A DNA stretch of 64,000 nt. Source: an uncultured Clostridia bacterium. GTDB lineage: Bacteria > Bacillota > Clostridia > Oscillospirales > Acutalibacteraceae. The notes under the pieces were generated by a model. That model was given only the letters and a program-made list of their open reading frames with translations, had not been told where the DNA came from and did not search any database. Below are positions 51,268-59,728 of this stretch, in pieces (position 1 is the first letter of the stretch; every line of letters starts with the position of its first letter). The stretch covers positions 124,001 to 188,000 of the forward strand of contig CANQXE010000001.1 in the NCBI GenBank assembly GCA_947627725.1, written 5' to 3'. The translations under genes and the position numbers were made by a program.

Positions 51268-51299
51268 ATTCCTATAATCGATCGAAAAGGAATGATATT

Positions 51300-52208
51300 A
51301 TGGATTATATTAAGGTTTCGCAAGCTGCAGAAAGGTGGGGCTTGTCCGCAAGGCGTGTTCGTGTTCTTTGTCAAGAGAATAAAATAGAGGGTGTTATTCG
51401 TAAAGGAAATCTTTATATGATACCGGAAAATGCACAAAAGCCTGCAGACGGCAGAAAAAAATCTTCAAGGCAAACAATTTTAATTGAAAAAATCGAGCAG
51501 TTAAAGTCAGAGCTTGATTCATGCAGACCCCTTACGCAGGGCGAACTTGAAAGACTAAATGAAGAATTTATGATTGAGTTCACCTACAATTCCAATGCTA
51601 TTGAAGGCAATACTTTGACACTTCAGGAAACTGCGATGGTGCTTGAGGGGATAACGATAGACCAAAAACCGCTTAAAGAACATTTAGAAGCTGTCGGACA
51701 TAAAGATGCATTTTTATATGTTCAGGATATTGTAAGCAGAAAAAAACCGCTTACGGAATTTGTAATAAAGAATATACACGCTTTAGTTTTAATGAACAAA
51801 CCGGAAGACAAGGGCGTATACAGACGAGTTCCGGTTAGGATTATGGGCGCTTACACAGAACCTGTACAGCCTTATATGATTGAGCCTGAAATCTCCAAAC
51901 TTTTAGCCGAAAATGAAAAAAGAAAAGGCACAATGAGCATTTTTGAAAGGATTGCAAGGTTTCATCTTGAATTTGAGAGCATACATCCCTTTATTGACGG
52001 AAACGGCAGGACAGGAAGATTGCTTCTGAATTTTGAACTGATGCAATATGGTTATCCGCCGATTAATGTTAAGTTCGAAGACAGAAAGTGTTATTACGAT
52101 GCGTTTGACAGTTACTCACGAAATCAAGACGCCAAACCTATGATAAATCTCATTGCCGAATATGTTACCGATAGACTGGAACAGTATTTGAGGATTATGA
52201 ATGTGTAA
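51300..52208 (+). CDS. Fic-domain protein with N-terminal DNA-binding helix
   Basis: 302 residues. A MerR/excisionase-like HTH (YIKVSQAAERWGLSARRVRV) sits at 1-50. The inhibitory helix signature SNAIEGN is at 98-104 and the Fic motif HPFIDGNGRTGR at 229-240. Fic proteins add AMP or other groups to target proteins; the inhibitory helix is in cis, so this is a self-restrained class. AAGGAA precedes the ATG. It lies between decayed genes and a defence island. The target is unknown. Confidence 0.92.
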   Translation: MDYIKVSQAAERWGLSARRVRVLCQENKIEGVIRKGNLYMIPENAQKPADGRKKSSRQTILIEKIEQLKSELDSCRPLTQGELERLNEEFMIEFTYNSNAIEGNTLTLQETAMVLEGITIDQKPLKEHLEAVGHKDAFLYVQDIVSRKKPLTEFVIKNIHALVLMNKPEDKGVYRRVPVRIMGAYTEPVQPYMIEPEISKLLAENEKRKGTMSIFERIARFHLEFESIHPFIDGNGRTGRLLLNFELMQYGYPPINVKFEDRKCYYDAFDSYSRNQDAKPMINLIAEYVTDRLEQYLRIMNV

Positions 52209-52497
52209 TTGTAGCATTGATGGTGTTAAAATCGGAAGATGAAATATTGAAATAAACATAAAACTCAAACCGTCAATAGCACATTCCTTGGTTTCACTGT
52301 ATTACTGAAGAAAGAAAAATATTTCAAAGTGCTATTATTGCATTTTGAATGAAAAGATTGCTTAATAAAACTAACATTATTACATAGTGTGAAGAATGAT
52401 AATTGACACTACAGAATCGAAAAAATGGATTAAATTATTTGTTTAAGATGACCAACAACTCGAAGTATTGACAATGCAAAATCTCATTTATAATTCC
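52209..52497. other. AT-rich non-coding stretch
   Basis: No supported gene. It holds the second palindrome copy (52323-52349) and ends with the promoter of the Vsr gene. Confidence 0.5.
52323..52349. repeat. Palindromic repeat copy 2
   Basis: TTCAAAGTGCTAT-T-ATTGCATTTTGAA, an imperfect palindrome (two mismatched pairs) sharing most of its bases with the palindrome at 50599-50621. Confidence 0.4.
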
Positions 52498-52526
52498 TTG
52501 CAAATCGTGTCGATATATTATATAAT
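52498..52526 (+). promoter_or_regulatory. Promoter of the Vsr-methyltransferase pair
   Basis: TTGCAA, 17 bases, TATAAT (52521-52526), 36 bases before the Vsr start. Confidence 0.65.
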
Positions 52527-52562
52527 GAATTATTATAGTAAATAGAGAATAGGTAAGATAAT

Positions 52563-52970
52563 TTGGACAATCATACACCTGAACAACGACACAAAAATAT
52601 GAAAGCTGTAAAAAGTAGTGGTTCAAAAATAGAAACAATGCTTCAAAAAGAACTATGGCATAGAGGCTTGAGATATCGTAAAAATGTAAAATGTATCTAT
52701 GGTAAACCGGATATTGCGTTCATAGGAAAGAGAGTTGCTGTTTTTTGTGACAGTGAATTCTTCCATGGTTATGATTGGGAAAATAAACAAAAGGAAATCA
52801 AATCTAATCGTGATTTCTGGATACCCAAAATTGAAAGAAACATACAACGAGATATAGAAGTTACCGAGAAATTAACTGCTGATGGTTGGATTGTGTTGCG
52901 ATTTTGGGGTAATGATATAAAAAGTAATTTAAAGGAATGTGCGGATATTATAGAAAAAGCACTAGGGTAA
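52563..52970 (+). CDS. vsr: Very short patch repair (Vsr-like) endonuclease
   Basis: 135 residues, TTG start with GGTAAG upstream. It shows the Vsr fold and motifs: TPEQRHKNMKAVKSSGSKIE, LWHRGLRYRKN, GKPDIAF with the catalytic Asp, VFCDSEFFHGYDWE, and WIPKIERNIQRD. Vsr nicks T:G mismatches arising from deaminated 5-methylcytosine next to a Dcm-type methylase, and in some systems acts as a restriction nuclease. It sits 4 bases before the methyltransferase gene, in one operon. Confidence 0.92.
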   Translation: MDNHTPEQRHKNMKAVKSSGSKIETMLQKELWHRGLRYRKNVKCIYGKPDIAFIGKRVAVFCDSEFFHGYDWENKQKEIKSNRDFWIPKIERNIQRDIEVTEKLTADGWIVLRFWGNDIKSNLKECADIIEKALG

Positions 52971-52974
52971 ATAA

Positions 52975-54096
52975 ATGCCTTACAGAACGATTGACTTATG
53001 TGCCGGAATCGGAGGAATTCGAAAAGGATTTGAATTGACTGGTAATTACGAAAATATATTATCAGCAGAGATTGATAAATATGCTTGTTTAACATACGAA
53101 CACTTATTTGGAACTAATCCTAAGAATGATTTAACAACAGAAGAATTTAAACAACTTGTTGAAAATACGGAATATGATGTTTTATTGGCAGGATTTCCAT
53201 GTCAGACATTTAGTGCTGTTGGCAATCAAGAAGGATTTAATGATCCTGATAAAGGAATAATATTTAATCATATTGCTGAGATTATTAAGAGAAGCAGACC
53301 AAAATCCATTTTTTTGGAAAATGTTGAAAATCTGATAAGACATGATAAAGGTAACACTTTTGAAGTCATCGTACATAAGTTAGAAACTGAATTGAATTAT
53401 AAAATAGTTGGTTTGGATTATAATGAAGATGGTTCTTTTTTAATTAATTCACATAATTTTATTAGAAATTCTCGTTTTTTTGGAATACCGCAAAACAGGC
53501 CCAGAACATATATAATGGCATTTGATAGAGAAAGATACGATATAAAACTATTACAGCGACTTGGAAATCTACCATTAAATAATAATGAAATAATATACAA
53601 TCATTTGAATGACGGATTAATAGAATATGGTGCAGATTTGAAATACTATATGTCATCCGGATATTACAATACATTAGTTGCTCATAGAGCAAGACAAAAT
53701 GAAAACGGAAATGGATTTGGATACAGAATTGTTTGCTCTCCGGAAATGGAACATCCGATAGCGAATACTATTCTTGCCACGGGAGGCTCAGGAAAAGAGA
53801 GAAATTTGATTATAGATTTGCAAGATGGAGTAGCTGGAGCTGACTATCCGACTAAACATACTCCTATTAACAATGAGTGTATAAGAGTTATGACTCCAAG
53901 GGAGTGGGGTAAACTTCAAGGTTTCATAAATTATGCTTTTGTTGAAAATGGTGTTGATACATTTAGTTTTCCAGAAGGAATGTCAATTCAACAACAATAT
54001 AAGCAGTTTGGAAATTCAGTTACAATTCCATTAATAAAAACAATGGCAGAATTTATGACCGCTTGTTTTCGAATGTTAAATGATGATAATATATAG
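52975..54096 (+). CDS. DNA (cytosine-5) methyltransferase
   Basis: 373 residues with m5C-MTase motifs: I DLCAGIGGIRKGFE, IV GFPCQTFSAVGNQ (catalytic Cys in PCQ), VI FLENVENL, VIII SRFFGIPQNRPRTY, the target-recognition region, IX RVMTPREWGKLQGF, X QFGNSVTIPL. Length and motif order are normal. With Vsr it could be a solitary modification-repair pair or part of a restriction system with the next operon. The recognition sequence cannot be read from the protein. Confidence 0.95.
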   Translation: MPYRTIDLCAGIGGIRKGFELTGNYENILSAEIDKYACLTYEHLFGTNPKNDLTTEEFKQLVENTEYDVLLAGFPCQTFSAVGNQEGFNDPDKGIIFNHIAEIIKRSRPKSIFLENVENLIRHDKGNTFEVIVHKLETELNYKIVGLDYNEDGSFLINSHNFIRNSRFFGIPQNRPRTYIMAFDRERYDIKLLQRLGNLPLNNNEIIYNHLNDGLIEYGADLKYYMSSGYYNTLVAHRARQNENGNGFGYRIVCSPEMEHPIANTILATGGSGKERNLIIDLQDGVAGADYPTKHTPINNECIRVMTPREWGKLQGFINYAFVENGVDTFSFPEGMSIQQQYKQFGNSVTIPLIKTMAEFMTACFRMLNDDNI

Positions 54097-54114
54097 AAAA
54101 AATATATACAATAT

Positions 54115-54142
54115 AAAGCGCAGAGTTAAACTCTGCGCTTTA
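54115..54142 (+). terminator. Terminator of the Vsr-methyltransferase operon
   Basis: AAAGCGCAGAGT pairs perfectly with ACTCTGCGCTTT over three bases. It divides the methyltransferase from the GHKL operon. Confidence 0.85.
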
Positions 54143-54190
54143 TATATTTGCATAATATACATTACATTCAAAAAATAATCAATAAATATA

Positions 54191-54219
54191 TTGACAAATA
54201 ATTTTGGAATGTATATACT
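54191..54219 (+). promoter_or_regulatory. Promoter of the GHKL operon
   Basis: TTGACA, 17 bases, TATACT (54214-54219), 36 bases before the first start codon. It is close to consensus, so the operon is probably expressed on its own. Confidence 0.75.
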
Positions 54220-54254
54220 AAAACTGTAGAAACAAGTAAAAAGAGGTGTATATT

Positions 54255-54482
54255 ATGTCGCAAGAAACAAAAAGAGAGCGATTTGTAAGAATTGCCGAAG
54301 CAAGAACAAATAAAATTTTAGAAATGATGAGATTGCTTGGAAATTGTTCAAGTAAATCAAACTATGATTACACTGATGAAGATATCAAGAAAATATTTGG
54401 TACTTTAGAAAAAGAATTAAAGAATACAAAAAACAAGTTTTTGGGAGTAGATTCAAACAATGAAAAATTCACATTAAATTAA
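54255..54482 (+). CDS. Small protein opening the GHKL operon
   Basis: 75 residues (MSQETKRERFVRIAEARTNK, then ILEMMRLLGNCSSKSNYDYT), ATG with AGAGGTG upstream. It is predicted all-helical with a charged N-terminus. The RFVRIAEARTNKILEMMRLL helix followed by DYTDEDIKKIF is typical of small proteins in mobile elements. The family is unknown to me. It precedes the ATPase by 14 bases. Confidence 0.65.
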   Translation: MSQETKRERFVRIAEARTNKILEMMRLLGNCSSKSNYDYTDEDIKKIFGTLEKELKNTKNKFLGVDSNNEKFTLN

Positions 54483-54496
54483 AGGGGCGTGTATTT

Positions 54497-56461
54497 ATGG
54501 GTAAAGTGTGCTGGGATTTTCCTTTGCTGGGAACTGGCAATCAAAGCGGAAATAATATTGCTGCAATAACTATGTTTAAAGGGTCAGGCATAATGGACGG
54601 ACTAGCCAGAGAAGTTTGCCAAAATTCACTTGATGCAAGGGATAGAAATCTTTCTGATGATGTTCCTGTAAAAGTTAAATTCGAATTAGTGGAAATACGA
54701 AAAAATGACTTTCCTATGTTTAAAGGATATCAAGAAGCGTTATCAAATAGTATTGCTTATTGGAAAACCAGTCCTTTAAGTACACCAAAAATAATGGAAT
54801 TTCTTCAAAATGTTCAAACTGCATTAAACGAAGATACTATTCCTATGTTAGTTATGAGTGACTATAATACTGTTGGATTAAATGGTGTAAATGCAAAAAT
54901 TGATGAAGGAGAAAAATCTTTTTGGGATTTGCTTGTAAATACAGAAGGAATTTCAATTAAACAAGATGATAACAGTGCAGGCAGTTTTGGTATTGGGAAG
55001 AATGCACCTTTTGCGTATTCTGCATTAAATCTTGTTTTTTATAATACTCTTGCTCAGGATGGGGGAAGAGCTTTTGAAGGTGTTACAAGACTTGTTACAA
55101 GTCAAAGAGAATATAATGGTTCAATGAGAAGAACGCAGCCTATAGGAAAATACTTGTATTTATTAGATGAATATACCGGCAGACCTATTCTTCCTCAAGA
55201 CAATTGTAATCTTGCAAATATCGATATATTTAATCGTAAAAGAACAGGGACTGATGTTGCAGTTGTAGGCTTTAAAAAAGCAGAGTATGAGAATTGGGAA
55301 GATTTAACTGCAGTTGCAATAATAAAAAATTTTATTCTTTCAATAATGATGGGTAAACTTGAGATTACTATTAAATCTGATATTGTAAAATATGAAATTA
55401 GTAAAGAAAAAATTGAGGAGTTATTGTTTGTCAAATTTAAGGATCATATTCAATTAAAATACACACGTCAAATATTCGAAACAATAACCAAAGGTCAACT
55501 TAAGAAAACCCAAATTGCAGAAAAAGAAGATTTGAGTATATACACAAGATATGATGATGGTTATGCTCAATCACTTTCGAGATTCCGTTCAACAGGAATG
55601 TTAATCAATACCACAACAGAAGGTTTGCCGCATTTTTCGGTAGTAATCATAGTAAATGATGTCGGAAAAAAAGAATTAAGCAAAACTCTACGCGAAGCAG
55701 AACCTCCACAGCATACTGAATGGAAAGCAAAAAATATAACAGATAATCGTGATCTGCATAATAAGGCAGCAAGATATATAAGAAGCATATCAAAACAAAT
55801 TCAACTTACACTTGATGAATTTGAAAAAGCAGAAATTACTGATCGTATGGATGCCGGTGTGGGAAATTATTTGCCGGATACTTCAGAAAACAGCATTACC
55901 AGTGAAGGAACCGACGGACTAAAAACAGATATAAAAATTAATGAAATTTCTTCATTTGATGGAAGAGTATTTTATAACAGTCAATATGAGTCTGCAGAGA
56001 ACGGTAAGGGTTCACCTTCGCAAACCAAAGGCGGCAAAAACGGTAAGAAGAAAAAAAGAAAAAAGAAAACAAATATAAAAATTCCTGCTGTTAAACCTGA
56101 CAATGGAAAAGACAAAGGTGTAACCTCTGGAAAGGGAAAGATTAAAGTATCCACATTAAATATAAAAGAACATAGAACATTTTATGTAGCGGCAAATAAA
56201 TATCATTTATATGTTAATTCTCCTTCTGTATACGAGAATGTATATATTAAATATTATGCTGGCAGGGAAGATAATGGACAAGATGCTTTATCTATAAAGA
56301 ATATCAAAATAGAAGGTTTGCCTCGAATCGATGTTAATGGAGAAAGAATTGGACCGATAACATTAAATGAAGGTAAAAATGCAATGTATATAGAATTTGA
56401 AAGTAATGAAATAATGGCTGTTATACCTGTTTTTACAGTGGAGGTGCAAAATGAGGAATAA
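54497..56461 (+). CDS. GHKL (MutL/Hsp90-type) ATPase, defence-like
   Basis: 654 residues. The ATP-binding Bergerat fold is visible: motif N REVCQNSLDARD (E39, N43), a divergent metal motif SDYNTVGLNG (D122), and the glycine lid SAGSFGIGKNAPFAYS (160-175). A middle transducer-like region follows, then a very Lys-rich linker (KKKKRKKKTNIK, near 530) and a C-terminal beta-domain. MutL/MORC-like GHKL ATPases occur in prokaryotic restriction-modification operons, so this is probably the motor of a DNA-defence system. No nuclease motif is apparent. It overlaps the next gene by 11 bases. Confidence 0.85.
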   Translation: MGKVCWDFPLLGTGNQSGNNIAAITMFKGSGIMDGLAREVCQNSLDARDRNLSDDVPVKVKFELVEIRKNDFPMFKGYQEALSNSIAYWKTSPLSTPKIMEFLQNVQTALNEDTIPMLVMSDYNTVGLNGVNAKIDEGEKSFWDLLVNTEGISIKQDDNSAGSFGIGKNAPFAYSALNLVFYNTLAQDGGRAFEGVTRLVTSQREYNGSMRRTQPIGKYLYLLDEYTGRPILPQDNCNLANIDIFNRKRTGTDVAVVGFKKAEYENWEDLTAVAIIKNFILSIMMGKLEITIKSDIVKYEISKEKIEELLFVKFKDHIQLKYTRQIFETITKGQLKKTQIAEKEDLSIYTRYDDGYAQSLSRFRSTGMLINTTTEGLPHFSVVIIVNDVGKKELSKTLREAEPPQHTEWKAKNITDNRDLHNKAARYIRSISKQIQLTLDEFEKAEITDRMDAGVGNYLPDTSENSITSEGTDGLKTDIKINEISSFDGRVFYNSQYESAENGKGSPSQTKGGKNGKKKKRKKKTNIKIPAVKPDNGKDKGVTSGKGKIKVSTLNIKEHRTFYVAANKYHLYVNSPSVYENVYIKYYAGREDNGQDALSIKNIKIEGLPRIDVNGERIGPITLNEGKNAMYIEFESNEIMAVIPVFTVEVQNEE

Positions 56462-57389
56462 AGCTGTTGAGTATCCGCATCCCGTATTAAATGAATTTAC
56501 CAATGATTTTATTGATTCGTCTTTTTCAATTAATGTTAAATCGCATAGTGATATAGGAAATGATATTGTCTTGGAATTGGAATATTTTTTGTACTGTCCT
56601 GGAATAGCAGAACTATTGAAAACGGGAGATTTGAAAATCATTGCACGTATTACTTGTTATAGAACTTTTTTCAGAAAAGTTGAAAATCTAAACATAGATG
56701 AATCAACTATTATTAATATTCCAAAAAAGAAAGTAACTGATGTTTTGGAAATACAAGCATCAATTGTTGCAAATGAAAATATACCAGCTTTTTCTATTGA
56801 TGAATTTAATAAAGATTATTTTGGTAATAAATCTTTTCGATTGCGCAAAGGAGATATAATAGCTAATGAACCGGGAATAAAAATAAAATTAAATACTATT
56901 TTTGAAAAAAATGCTTCTGGAGTAGTCCAAGTTACAGGTAGTCCAGATATTGCAGAAATGAAAGTTAATTATGCGGATATCAATGAATCAAATCCTGCTT
57001 TATCAAACTACATAGTAATAACTCTTCCTGATACAGAATATCAAAATTATGCTAAACTGATGACTAAAAAACACAAGAAAAACGGCATAGAAAGATTTTT
57101 ACAAGCATCTATTATTCTCCCTGCAATTACTGAAGCAGTTGCCAAACTCAGAATGGAAGAAATTGTTGAAGACGATGATGAAATGCCTAAATACAAAGGC
57201 ACAATATGGGCTGATTCTATAATGAATGCTTTATTAAGTCATGGAATTGACGAACTTGCAACCTGCACAAAATCAGATTATGAGTTAGCAAATATCATAT
57301 TAGGATATGTAGCAAATGATGCAATTAATAATCTAATGCAAAAAATGACAGAGTGGTCAACGATGAGACAGGAGGATGATGTTTTGTGA
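56451..57389 (+). CDS. GHKL-operon protein 2, unknown
   Basis: 312 residues; the start overlaps the ATPase gene with GGAGGTG upstream. It is predicted beta-rich in the first 200 residues (DIVLELEYFLYCPGIAELL, LKIIARITCYRTFF, FRLRKGDIIANEPG), then helical (RFLQASIILPAITEAVAKLR, WADSIMNALLSHGIDELAT). I recognise no domain. Tight coupling suggests a complex with the ATPase. Confidence 0.75.
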   Translation: MRNKAVEYPHPVLNEFTNDFIDSSFSINVKSHSDIGNDIVLELEYFLYCPGIAELLKTGDLKIIARITCYRTFFRKVENLNIDESTIINIPKKKVTDVLEIQASIVANENIPAFSIDEFNKDYFGNKSFRLRKGDIIANEPGIKIKLNTIFEKNASGVVQVTGSPDIAEMKVNYADINESNPALSNYIVITLPDTEYQNYAKLMTKKHKKNGIERFLQASIILPAITEAVAKLRMEEIVEDDDEMPKYKGTIWADSIMNALLSHGIDELATCTKSDYELANIILGYVANDAINNLMQKMTEWSTMRQEDDVL

Positions 57390-58138
57390 ATTTAATATAT
57401 TTTACAAGAGAGGCTTACAAATCACTAAAAAAAGACCTTAACATAAATAGAGAAAAATATTACAGTGATGAGCCATGGTTAAATGAATATTTTAACAAAA
57501 TCGGCATTGATGATTTTTATAAGACATCCGCCTTAACCGTACCAAATATATCTCTTGTATGTACAGGAGATGATATAGAGTCAAAAAACAAGGATGATTT
57601 AGTTAATATCAAAATGCTATACAATGAATATAAAGATAAAATTTCTCCTATACAAGCGTCAGATCCTTTACTTTGGAGTGCACTATGTCATATATCATAT
57701 AAAGATTATGTTTTAAAAAGATGGAAAAAGGCAGACGATTCCGTGAGGATTGATCAACGTTTTTTTGCAACAGAAGGAAGATCTTCGCTTACATATTATA
57801 ATGCAATTTCCCGCCTTTGGTGGTCTGGTTATTTAACATATGATGAAGAACGAGTTTCGACTAATCCATGGCATTTAACGGAGATTTTATTTTCCGCACA
57901 ACAAATTCAAAAAGATTTGTTTGATCAACCTTTCAGCATGAACAAAACCATCGTCAAGGGAATGTTAAAAGCATTGAAAAGAATACAAGAAGAAACAAAA
58001 AATTCCGCAACAACCATATTTAGAAAATGTTGTGATTCTTATATGAACCATTATGGTGCGGTAACTATTATAGATACTCTTTCAGCAGAAGAAATCGAAG
58101 AAATTTCTTATAATTACATGAAATCTTGTTTGCAGTAA
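57386..58138 (+). CDS. GHKL-operon protein 3, DUF6339-like
   Basis: 250 residues, GTG start overlapping the previous stop by 4 bases (GTGA), with AGGAGG upstream. It begins NLIYFTREAYKSLKKDLNI, with YSDEPWLNEYF and later LLWSALCHISYKDYVLKRW, ATEGRSSLTYYNAISRLWWS. From memory this pattern fits the DUF6339 family, of unknown function; I could not check it. The repeated WW/YW aromatic pattern is striking. It is probably a partner of the ATPase. Confidence 0.65.
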   Translation: MNLIYFTREAYKSLKKDLNINREKYYSDEPWLNEYFNKIGIDDFYKTSALTVPNISLVCTGDDIESKNKDDLVNIKMLYNEYKDKISPIQASDPLLWSALCHISYKDYVLKRWKKADDSVRIDQRFFATEGRSSLTYYNAISRLWWSGYLTYDEERVSTNPWHLTEILFSAQQIQKDLFDQPFSMNKTIVKGMLKALKRIQEETKNSATTIFRKCCDSYMNHYGAVTIIDTLSAEEIEEISYNYMKSCLQ

Positions 58139-58212
58139 AAATTGAAATTATTAAAATACATTTTGAATATTCAGAAAGAGAAATCAATAAAGACGAAATT
58201 GGGGTAACAACT

Positions 58213-58515
58213 ATGTTTAAGACTTACGACTTATTTAATCACAGAAGCATAAATGATTTAGTTCCTGAAATAATATATTATTATCTTTTTAAAGGACTAA
58301 GTTTAACTGCTATAGAAGTGAAATTATTCAAAACCGAAGAATACAAGGGATGGCTCAGTAAAACATTTCTTAATTACTATGGTATAGATACAGAAAAAGA
58401 AAATAAGGGAATGTATGCAGATAAGACTGTTCCTGAAGTCGTTACTGAACTCTACAAAAGTTCAGATATTGCGCATATAAGAGTTGCAAAATTATTAAAA
58501 GAAAAGTATTTATAA
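58213..58515 (+). CDS. GHKL-operon protein 4, small helical protein
   Basis: 100 residues from the ATG at 58213; a TTG at 58126 overlapping the previous stop would add 29. It reads FKTYDLFNHRSINDLVPEII, LTAIEVKLFKTEEYKGWLSK, then PEVVTELYKSSDIAHIRVAK. It is mostly helical. The function is unknown. It closes the operon before an imperfect hairpin. Confidence 0.55.
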   Translation: MFKTYDLFNHRSINDLVPEIIYYYLFKGLSLTAIEVKLFKTEEYKGWLSKTFLNYYGIDTEKENKGMYADKTVPEVVTELYKSSDIAHIRVAKLLKEKYL

Positions 58516-58608
58516 TTTATTATTGATGATATCTGGACTTTTGAAAATTACTGTGGTATATGTTGTGTTGCAAACGCTTAGCTCTGATTGTCGCCACACA
58601 ACATTAGT

Positions 58609-58639
58609 AAGAGGTAGTACAAATACTGTACTGCTTCTT
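58609..58639. terminator. Imperfect hairpin between convergent genes
   Basis: AAGAGGTAGTAC pairs with GTACTGCTTCTT (mismatches) across 7 bases. It lies between the GHKL operon and the convergent gene. Confidence 0.45.
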
Positions 58640-58655
58640 AATTGTATGTCAACAC

Positions 58656-59678
58656 TTATTTATACTGTTTTAAAAACTTCATAACCTGCTCCTTGCCGAT
58701 TTTGTTAGTACGATAATCGGCAAGGAGTTTTTTCTTTGTTTCCATAAATTCAGTATATCTTTTATTCGGAATAATTGGTTCCACATCATTCCAATACTCA
58801 TCAGGTTCAACATAAAATTGTAAATATAGTTTTCTTCTGACCTTTTCAAATTCTGCTAAAACTTCATCATTTTTCTTCTGTTCTCTGTTTGCAATATGAG
58901 GGCCTAAATCCTGACATTTTTGTCCGTCATAAGAACCATAACAATACGCAGTTGCTTTTGCTGTTTTAGGCGTAAAAAGTTTACCGCACAATTTGCAAAC
59001 ATTAATTCTTTTATTGCTTTGAAAGTGTAAATATATCAAAACAGAATAAAATTCCGCAACGGATGTGCAAATATAATATTCGCTCATTGTTCCTACTGAC
59101 TTTGAATTTTGCTTAAACATATATTTATCAAATTTCTTTGTTGTAAAACTAACCTTATTAAAGTTATCAAAATTCTTGTTAAACTCTTTTTCAAAATATT
59201 CTAAACGAGCAGTTTGGTCATTGCTGTCATCACCAACGATATTAAAAATGTTATTAAGTATGATTTGTATTGTGACTACTTCTGCTAGTGCATTATATTG
59301 ATCTATACATCTTTTTATAATTCCGATAACAGTATCATCATAAAAATTAAAATTAAATTTCATATCTGAATAAATCAGAGCAGTCCATAAAGGATTTACT
59401 TTCATCATTGAATTTAGAAAACCATTTATATATTCGCCAAACTGAGAAAGTTTTTCATGAGTAATTTCATAAATGTTTTTACTGTTGCCTTTCAAATTTT
59501 CAAGCATTCTTTCAATGGCATTGACATAGCTTGTAAAATCATAATCTGAAAACTTAATCAGTTCGTCGTTAATATTAAATTCAATCGGCGAGTGAATGTT
59601 ATCATTATTAATCACCATATACTCAGCAATACCTTGTTTACCTTTCTTTAAATGTACTAAAACTGCATCAGTAATCAT
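58656..59678 (-). CDS. Zinc-ribbon protein, DUF6076-like
   Basis: 340 residues. The C-terminal third has a CGNR-like metal cluster (INVCKLCGKLFTPKTAKATA, YCYGSYDGQKCQDLGPHIAN). The remaining N-terminal part is helical with no motif. It resembles DUF6076 proteins of mobile elements, judged from memory. Codons LADYRTNKIGKEQ near its end lie in a perfect inverted repeat (CTCCTTGCCGATT arms, 58689-58727). Expression is preceded by an attenuator-like hairpin. It is divergent from the mob genes. Confidence 0.6.
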   Translation of the reverse strand: MITDAVLVHLKKGKQGIAEYMVINNDNIHSPIEFNINDELIKFSDYDFTSYVNAIERMLENLKGNSKNIYEITHEKLSQFGEYINGFLNSMMKVNPLWTALIYSDMKFNFNFYDDTVIGIIKRCIDQYNALAEVVTIQIILNNIFNIVGDDSNDQTARLEYFEKEFNKNFDNFNKVSFTTKKFDKYMFKQNSKSVGTMSEYYICTSVAEFYSVLIYLHFQSNKRINVCKLCGKLFTPKTAKATAYCYGSYDGQKCQDLGPHIANREQKKNDEVLAEFEKVRRKLYLQFYVEPDEYWNDVEPIIPNKRYTEFMETKKKLLADYRTNKIGKEQVMKFLKQYK

Positions 59679-59691
59679 ACAAAAAACCTCT

Positions 59692-59728
59692 CGGATGTAA
59701 CTTTGTGAAAAATCTCAAGTTACATCCG
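59692..59728 (-). promoter_or_regulatory. Attenuator-like hairpin over the ribosome site of the zinc-ribbon gene
   Basis: CGGATGTAACTT pairs with AAGTTACATCCG. On the minus strand the stem is followed at once by GAGAGGTTTTTT and the ATG. The T-run and the Shine-Dalgarno are the same bases, so termination or access would control the gene. Confidence 0.55.
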
